Part shown: positions 59,466 through 64,000 of the stretch, one piece after another | Layout: each line of letters begins with the position of its first letter | How positions within the stretch are numbered: position 1 is the first letter of the stretch | Source: Paenibacillus_AA sp045062745 | Lineage (GTDB): Bacteria; Bacillota; Bacilli; Paenibacillales; NBRC-103111 | Reading direction: 5' to 3' | NCBI RefSeq assembly: GCF_045062745.1 | Contig: NZ_JBJGED010000037.1 | Coordinates: forward strand, 5,679 to 69,678 | DNA: 64,000 bases | Notes under the pieces: generated by a model | Told to the model about the DNA's origin: nothing | What the model saw: only the letters and a program-made list of their open reading frames with translations | Databases searched by the model: none | Translations under genes and position numbers: made by a program

Positions 59466-59747
59466 ATGATCAAACCGTTAGGTGATCGCGTCATCATCGA
59501 ACCCATCGCCAAGGAGGAGACTACAGCGAGCGGCATCGTGTTGCCGGATACAGCCAAGGAAAAGCCGCAAGAAGGCAAAGTTGTAGCGGCCGGCATCGGC
59601 TCCGTTAAGGATGGCCAACGCACCCCGCTTGAAGTCAAGGAAGGCGACCGCGTCTTGTTCTCCAAATATGCGGGCACAGAAGTGAAGTTCGAAGGTAAAG
59701 AGCTTTTGATCATGCGTGAAAGCGACATTTTGGCCATCTTGGCTTAA
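59466..59747 (+). CDS. groES: Co-chaperonin GroES
   Basis: 93 residues from ATG 59466 behind AAAGGAGGCAG. MIKPLGDRVIIEPIAKEETTASGIVLPD, KYAGTEVKFEGKELLIMRESDILAIL: complete GroES with the mobile loop EETTASGIVLP and the dome-forming strands. It caps GroEL as a heptamer and encloses the folding substrate. First gene of the bicistronic groES-groEL operon under CIRCE control. Confidence 0.97.
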   Translation: MIKPLGDRVIIEPIAKEETTASGIVLPDTAKEKPQEGKVVAAGIGSVKDGQRTPLEVKEGDRVLFSKYAGTEVKFEGKELLIMRESDILAILA

Positions 59748-59793
59748 GATAGCCTTGCACATAGACCATTAAATAATCGGGAGGGTTCACCCA

Positions 59794-61422
59794 ATGGCAA
59801 AAGAAATTAAATTCAGCGAAGACGCGCGCAGAGCAATGCTTCGCGGCGTAGACGCTCTGGCGAATGCCGTAAAAGTAACGCTCGGTCCTAAAGGCCGCAA
59901 CGTAGTTTTGGAAAAGAAATTCGGCAGCCCGCTCATCACTAACGACGGTGTGACGATTGCCAAAGAAATCGAGCTGGAAGACGCATTCGAGAACATGGGC
60001 GCTCAACTGGTTAAAGAAGTTGCGACCAAGACGAACGATGTAGCCGGTGACGGTACGACTACCGCTACGGTTCTCGCTCAAGCGATGATCCGCGAAGGCC
60101 TCAAGAACGTAACGGCTGGCGCTAACCCGATGGTTATCCGCCGCGGTATCGAGAAGGCGGTTAAAGCGGCTGTAGAAGAGCTGCAAAAAATCGCCAAGCC
60201 GATCGAAGGCAAGCAATCGATCGCTCAAGTAGCAGCCATCTCCTCGGCAGACGACGAAGTAGGCCAACTGATCGCGGAAGCGATGGAGAAGGTCGGCAAC
60301 GACGGCGTTATCACCGTTGAAGAGTCCAAAGGCTTCTTGACGGAGCTGGAAGTTGTAGAAGGGATGCAATTCGATCGCGGCTACATCTCCCCGTACATGA
60401 TCACCGATACCGACAAGATGGAAGCGATTCTCGACAATCCGTTCATCTTGATCACAGATAAGAAGATCTCCAACATTCAAGAAATCTTGCCTGTTCTGGA
60501 GAAAGTCGTTCAACAAGGCAAGCCGCTCGTTATCATCGCGGAAGACGTGGAAGGCGAAGCGCTGGCTACACTGCTCGTGAACCGTCTGCGTGGTACGTTC
60601 ACTTGCGTAGCGGTCAAAGCTCCTGGCTTCGGCGACCGCCGCAAGGCTATGCTGCAAGACATCGCCGCTCTGACCGGCGGTCAAGTGATCACCGAAGAAC
60701 TCGGCCTGGACTTGAAATCGACTCGTCCGGACCAACTGGGCAGCGCGCGTCAAGTTCGCGTAACCAAAGAAAACACGATCATCGTGGACGGTGCCGGCGA
60801 CAAGAAAGACATCGGCGCCCGCGTATCCCAAATCCGTGCGCAACTGGAAGAAACGACTTCCGAGTTCGACAAAGAGAAGCTGCAAGAGCGTCTGGCTAAA
60901 TTGGCCGGCGGCGTAGCGGTTATCAAAGTCGGTGCCGCCACGGAAACCGAACTGAAAGAGCGCAAGCTGCGCATCGAAGACGCCCTGAACTCCACGCGTG
61001 CCGCTGTGGAAGAAGGTATCGTTTCCGGTGGTGGTACAGCTCTGGTGAACATCTACAAGGCCGTTGAAGCGGTTCAAGCTTCCGGCGACGAGCAAACAGG
61101 CGTGAACATCATCCTGCGCTCCCTGGAAGAACCGGTTCGCACGATCTCGGCTAACGCAGGTCAAGAAGGCTCCGTTATCGTCGAGCGCCTGAAGAAGGAA
61201 GCGATCGGCATCGGCTACAACGCCGCTACCGGCGAATGGGTGAACATGTTCGAAGCGGGGATCGTCGACCCTGCCAAGGTTACTCGCTCCGCGCTGCAAA
61301 ACGCAGCTTCCGTCGCGGCTATGTTCCTGACGACCGAAGCAGTCATCGCCGACAAGCCGGAACCGGCTAAGCCAGCTATGCCTGACATGGGCGGCATGGG
61401 CGGTATGGGTGGTATGATGTAA
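59794..61422 (+). CDS. groEL: Chaperonin GroEL
   Basis: 542 residues, full length; the ATG follows CGGGAGGG. Typical start MAKEIKFSEDARRAMLRGVD, ATP-binding region VAGDGTTTATVLAQAMI and the C-terminal repeats GGMGGMGGMM. It forms the double-heptamer folding chamber with GroES. Codon use appears strongly biased, as in highly expressed genes. A long stem-loop terminator follows. Confidence 0.98.
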   Translation: MAKEIKFSEDARRAMLRGVDALANAVKVTLGPKGRNVVLEKKFGSPLITNDGVTIAKEIELEDAFENMGAQLVKEVATKTNDVAGDGTTTATVLAQAMIREGLKNVTAGANPMVIRRGIEKAVKAAVEELQKIAKPIEGKQSIAQVAAISSADDEVGQLIAEAMEKVGNDGVITVEESKGFLTELEVVEGMQFDRGYISPYMITDTDKMEAILDNPFILITDKKISNIQEILPVLEKVVQQGKPLVIIAEDVEGEALATLLVNRLRGTFTCVAVKAPGFGDRRKAMLQDIAALTGGQVITEELGLDLKSTRPDQLGSARQVRVTKENTIIVDGAGDKKDIGARVSQIRAQLEETTSEFDKEKLQERLAKLAGGVAVIKVGAATETELKERKLRIEDALNSTRAAVEEGIVSGGGTALVNIYKAVEAVQASGDEQTGVNIILRSLEEPVRTISANAGQEGSVIVERLKKEAIGIGYNAATGEWVNMFEAGIVDPAKVTRSALQNAASVAAMFLTTEAVIADKPEPAKPAMPDMGGMGGMGGMM

Positions 61423-61466
61423 TTTAGGTTCCCGCTTGCGGAACCCAGCTTGACCACATTTGACTA

Positions 61467-61520
61467 TAAAAAAGAGGTTTCTCATGAGTTCTCTGAACTC
61501 TTGGGAAGCCTCTTTTTTGT
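61467..61520 (+). terminator. Terminator after groEL
   Basis: AAAAAAGAGGTTTC pairs with GAAGCCTCTTTTTT (imperfect at one base) around a 23-base loop, with the T run in the descending arm. No gene is seen from 61521 to 61695. Confidence 0.8.
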
Positions 61521-61695
61521 TTCGTTACGTTGTTCTTACCGCGAAGCACACAAGCATGCGTGACCACCGCAAATACTTGCGCCGCCGCGCGTCAAATCGT
61601 GCGCGGGATTGCTCAAAACCTGCGCGTTGGTTGAATGGAATCGGCTATACAATGGGGCTATCAAACCCATCCGGTAAGAAAGGTGAAGATGTCTA

Positions 61696-62970
61696 GTGTC
61701 ACATGTACCAGGATCAAAAGTTTCAGGTTCAAAGGTTTCAGACAATCGCTCATTTTTTGCAAATCGCTTTATCCGTTCTATTTTGTTGTCCGCTGTGTTT
61801 CTGCAGTTCGGCATCTGGGTGCGAAATTTTGCAATCCTGCTGTTCGTAACGGAACAGACGGATAAAGATCCGGTCGCCATTTCCCTGATCTCCGTTGCCG
61901 AGTACGCCCCGATTTTCATTTTCTCATTCATCGGAGGCGCTTTGGCCGATCGCTGGAAGCCCAAGCGTACAATGGTGCTCTGCGATTTGCTGAGCGCGGC
62001 TTCAGTCTTCGTTGTTCTGCTAGCTCTGATTTACGGCGGTTGGCAAGCCATCTTTTTTGCCACGCTCGTTTCCTCGATTCTCTCTCAGTTCTCGCAGCCG
62101 GCCGGTATGAAGCTGTTCAAGCTCCATGTGCCGGAATCCCAGATTCAGATGGGCATGTCGATGTACCAGACCATTCAAGCCGTATTCATGATTCTGGGTC
62201 CGATGCTGGGCACACTTGTGTTCTTTAACTTCGGGATCCAGGCGGCGGTTGTCATGATGGGGATCTGCTTCCTTTTGTCTGGCGCTGTTCTGACCACCCT
62301 GCCCCAAGATAGGAAAACCCCGCTTGCGCAACCGGCCCGTCTTTCCCAAGACATCAAACTGGGCCTGCGCTATGTGACGTCCAACAAAGTTTTTCTTTAT
62401 ATGGGCAGCTTCTTTTTGGCTGCGGGTTTGGCCCTCGGCTTGATCAATCCGCTCGGCGTATTTGTGGTAACCGAGCACTTGGGACTTACGGCAGAGCATT
62501 TGCAGTGGTTGACGGCGTTGAACGGAGTGGGGATGATCCTCGGCGGTATTTTCGTAATGGCCTTGTCCAAACGGATGTCCCCCAGAACCATGCTTTTGGT
62601 CGGTTTCACCTTCAGCAGCGTGGCGGTGGCGGTGATCGGCTCCACGGGCTCAATGGGACTGGCGCTGGTCGCGCAATTCTTTTCCGGCCTCTTGGTTCCG
62701 TTCATCCATATCGCCTGTCAGACCATGGTCATGACTCATGCGGAGGAAGCCTTCGTTGGCCGGGTCAGCGGCATTCTGAACCCGCTTTTTACAGGGGGAA
62801 TGGTACTTACCATGAGCCTTGTCGGCGTTCTGAAAGCCAACCTTCCGTTGACCGGTTTATATTGGATAGCCGCGGGTTTGTTTCTGATCGGTGCGATCGG
62901 GGTGATGCCGCTGCTGCGTTATAAGGCATCCACCCGCGTTGCGGCCTCTGCTGCCGGGTTCCATTCCTGA
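61696..62970 (+). CDS. MFS transporter (MFS_3/EntS-like exporter)
   Basis: 424 residues from GTG 61696, 7 bp after AAGGTGAAG. Ten to twelve membrane helices. The loop-2 motif of MFS proteins appears as GGALADRWKPKRTMVLCDL, and the C-half repeat has GGIFVMALSKRMSPRTMLLVG. It resembles the MFS_3 group that includes enterobactin and macrolide exporters; the substrate is not known. The first 20 residues contain a short tandem repeat (GSKVS-GSKVS), which could be a slip in the sequence or a natural N-terminal extension. Confidence 0.82.
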   Translation: MSHVPGSKVSGSKVSDNRSFFANRFIRSILLSAVFLQFGIWVRNFAILLFVTEQTDKDPVAISLISVAEYAPIFIFSFIGGALADRWKPKRTMVLCDLLSAASVFVVLLALIYGGWQAIFFATLVSSILSQFSQPAGMKLFKLHVPESQIQMGMSMYQTIQAVFMILGPMLGTLVFFNFGIQAAVVMMGICFLLSGAVLTTLPQDRKTPLAQPARLSQDIKLGLRYVTSNKVFLYMGSFFLAAGLALGLINPLGVFVVTEHLGLTAEHLQWLTALNGVGMILGGIFVMALSKRMSPRTMLLVGFTFSSVAVAVIGSTGSMGLALVAQFFSGLLVPFIHIACQTMVMTHAEEAFVGRVSGILNPLFTGGMVLTMSLVGVLKANLPLTGLYWIAAGLFLIGAIGVMPLLRYKASTRVAASAAGFHS

Positions 62971-63008
62971 GTAAATAGCTCGACTGTACGTAAGGAACGT
63001 GAAAAGCG

Positions 63009-63056
63009 AAAGGGCTGTCCTTGAGTCAGAGATGACTCGGGACAACCCTTGTTTTA
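63009..63056 (+). terminator. Terminator after the MFS gene
   Basis: AAGGGCTGTCCTTGAGTCA pairs with TGACTCGGGACAACCCTT (GAGA loop), followed by GTTTTAT. Confidence 0.85.
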
Positions 63057-63078
63057 TGGTTACAGTTAGTAGGTGCGG

Positions 63079-63663
63079 TTATCGGTTCTTGATTTCTTCC
63101 ATCGCCACTTCCAGCTTGAACTGACGTTCAGCAAGCAGCTTGATGCTGACATCGTGACTTCTCAGATCTTCAGTCACCTTAGACTCGAAGGAACGTTGAG
63201 AGCTATCCAACAGCTTGGTGATTTCTAACGTTTCCAGGATCGCTTGCTTCAGAAGCGGGATCTCGGCGACATGCTGTTCGATCCGATCGAGCCTGGCATT
63301 CGTGCTTTGAAGCTCCTGCTTCATGGATTGCTGCTCGATTTTCATGGCCTGTTGCTCGCCACGCGTCTCGTGGAGCAAGGACTTCATGGATTGTTGCTCC
63401 TGCTTCATCGCCTGTTGTTCTTCGCGCGTCTCATGGAGCAAAGTCTTCATCGCCTGTTGCTCGTCACGCGTCTCTTGGAGCAAGGTCTTCATGGCTTGTT
63501 GCTCGTCACGCGTCTCTTGAAGCAAGGTCTTCATGGCCTGCTGCTCGTCACGCGTCTCTTGGAGCAAAGTCTTCATGGCTTGTTGCTCCTGCTTCATGGC
63601 CTGCTGTTCATTCTTGATGCCCCGGAGTTCTTCCAGAATTTGATTCAAGATCGGTTCGCTCAT
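63079..63663 (-). CDS. Heptad-repeat coiled-coil protein
   Basis: The start is set at ATG 63663 (MSEPILNQILEELRGIKN); a longer frame to 63780 has no site. 194 residues, nearly all one coiled coil. About 14-residue units (DEQQAMKTLLQETR), with shorter 7-residue units (QEQQAMK) interleaved, repeat from residue about 20 to 115, two heptads per long unit. The C-terminus (about 115-194) is a less repetitive helical part ending FKLEVAMEEIKNR. No signal peptide or membrane helix. No family recognised; repeat number probably varies between strains because the 42-bp units are near-identical. Confidence 0.7.
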   Translation of the reverse strand: MSEPILNQILEELRGIKNEQQAMKQEQQAMKTLLQETRDEQQAMKTLLQETRDEQQAMKTLLQETRDEQQAMKTLLHETREEQQAMKQEQQSMKSLLHETRGEQQAMKIEQQSMKQELQSTNARLDRIEQHVAEIPLLKQAILETLEITKLLDSSQRSFESKVTEDLRSHDVSIKLLAERQFKLEVAMEEIKNR

Positions 63664-63875
63664 GAATCTTCGACATCCTTCCGCATAATGTGTCATCCTG
63701 GTAATCCAACCATACGACAATGGAAGTAGGAAAGCAAGTATGTGTGGGACTATTATATCAAACGTATGTTCTTGTATCAAATGAGAGATTGGCGCTGATA
63801 TTTTCTCATGCCTCTAGTTGATCTTCTAGACCCAATGCCGTACAATAATGCCCAATACTGAGAGAGAGGTTGCGT

Positions 63876-64000
63876 ATGCGGAAAGTGGTCGAGTACGATT
63901 CAGTGCTGATGTTTCTTCAGGCCGTTGAAAAATGGCTAGAGCGTAATGAGGCGGAAAATAACTTAATGCTCGGGCTCCTTTTCATGTGGAGAGAGCTTGA
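63876..64000 (+). CDS. GNAT family acetyltransferase (5' end only)
   Basis: An ATG at 63876 behind GAGAGAGG opens a frame running off the window. The 41 visible codons read MRKVVEYDSVLMFLQAVEKW, then LERNEAENNLMLGLL. The AENNLxLGLL pattern near the N-terminus is common in GNAT acetyltransferases of Bacilli. The acetyl-CoA-binding motif lies outside the window, so the family call is tentative. Confidence 0.5.
   Translation, partial: MRKVVEYDSVLMFLQAVEKWLERNEAENNLMLGLLFMWREL

Noticed and set aside
59710..61485. 591-codon open frame on the minus strand opposite groEL
   Set aside because: It is a shadow of groEL created by codon bias; no ribosome-binding site or family resemblance, and it covers both the groEL start and stop.
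63244..63729. Leu-rich frame opposite the coiled-coil gene and the regular 42-bp repeats, which could suggest a CRISPR array
   Set aside because: The units are contiguous and in frame with a coiled-coil protein, with no unique spacers; the plus-strand frame is a shadow of the repeats.

Overview
The window looks like a chromosomal segment of a spore-forming, high-GC member of the Firmicutes, most likely Paenibacillaceae (Paenibacillus or Cohnella type). The reasons are an H-type small acid-soluble spore protein, Gram-positive ribosome-binding sites (AGGAGG, with many TTG and GTG starts), a CIRCE element before groES, T-box leaders, LplA/LplB/YtcP-type sugar ABC systems with membrane-anchored AraC regulators, and the order tsaE-tsaB-rimI-tsaD ... 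ABC-F ... moaC ... tatA-tatC ... groES-groEL. That order matches the Bacillus subtilis ydiB-groEL region with extra DNA inserted. The assignment rests on gene content and order only.

Layout. 1-6350: partial EcsC-family gene, a small coiled-coil protein, the 47-codon stub of a lipoprotein, and a 1549-residue secreted multidomain protein with a DUF4091/GH123-like catalytic region. 6423-9160: sulfonate/nitrate-type ABC importer (ATPase, permease, lipoprotein) behind a near-consensus promoter. 9278-10912: DUF4870 protein and a methyltransferase. 11014-15195: sugar-binding lipoprotein with a membrane-bound AraC regulator but no permeases. 15276-17040: 3' fragment of a chemotaxis receptor abutting an IS605-type element that carries only TnpB. 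17121-19133: CPBP protease and a globin-coupled sensor. 19409-29632: cell-envelope genes (UDP-glucose dehydrogenase, lipid methyltransferase, PAP2 phosphatase, two-component system, PIG-V-like mannosyltransferase) flanked by a bacterial end-joining set split in two: LigD polymerase at 19.4 kb, LigD ligase plus Ku at 27.8-29.6 kb. 29795-30192: small unknown gene and sspH. 30259-31881: AIM24 and two small membrane proteins. 32058-34899: tRNA t6A operon tsaE-tsaB-rimI-tsaD.

34925-49977 lies between tsaD and the ABC-F gene, which I recall as neighbours in B. subtilis. It holds a GntR-solute-binding fusion regulator, tandem leucine T-boxes driving a stand-alone leuA, a carbohydrate locus (glycosidase, two permeases, binding lipoprotein, membrane-bound AraC regulator), a dense DnaA-box cluster (47196-47404), and a large phosphatase-like membrane protein. 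50295-57301 returns to the conserved order: ABC-F ATPase, EEP-family hydrolase, 5-formyl-THF cyclo-ligase, moaC, a MogA/MoaB gene, a molybdopterin-binding protein, tatA, tatC. A secreted lectin/cadherin-like/dockerin protein follows, then groES-groEL under CIRCE, an MFS exporter, a heptad-repeat coiled-coil protein and the start of a GNAT acetyltransferase.

Most notable: the DnaA-box cluster at what may be a conserved position next to tsaD; a duplicated leader (about 64-77 bp, each with a 12-codon mini-ORF) before the glycosidase gene and before the permease genes; repeated TCATCTAT-type inverted repeats at 50086-50264; tandem T-boxes; the GntR-solute-binding fusion; and the TnpB element at a broken chemotaxis gene.
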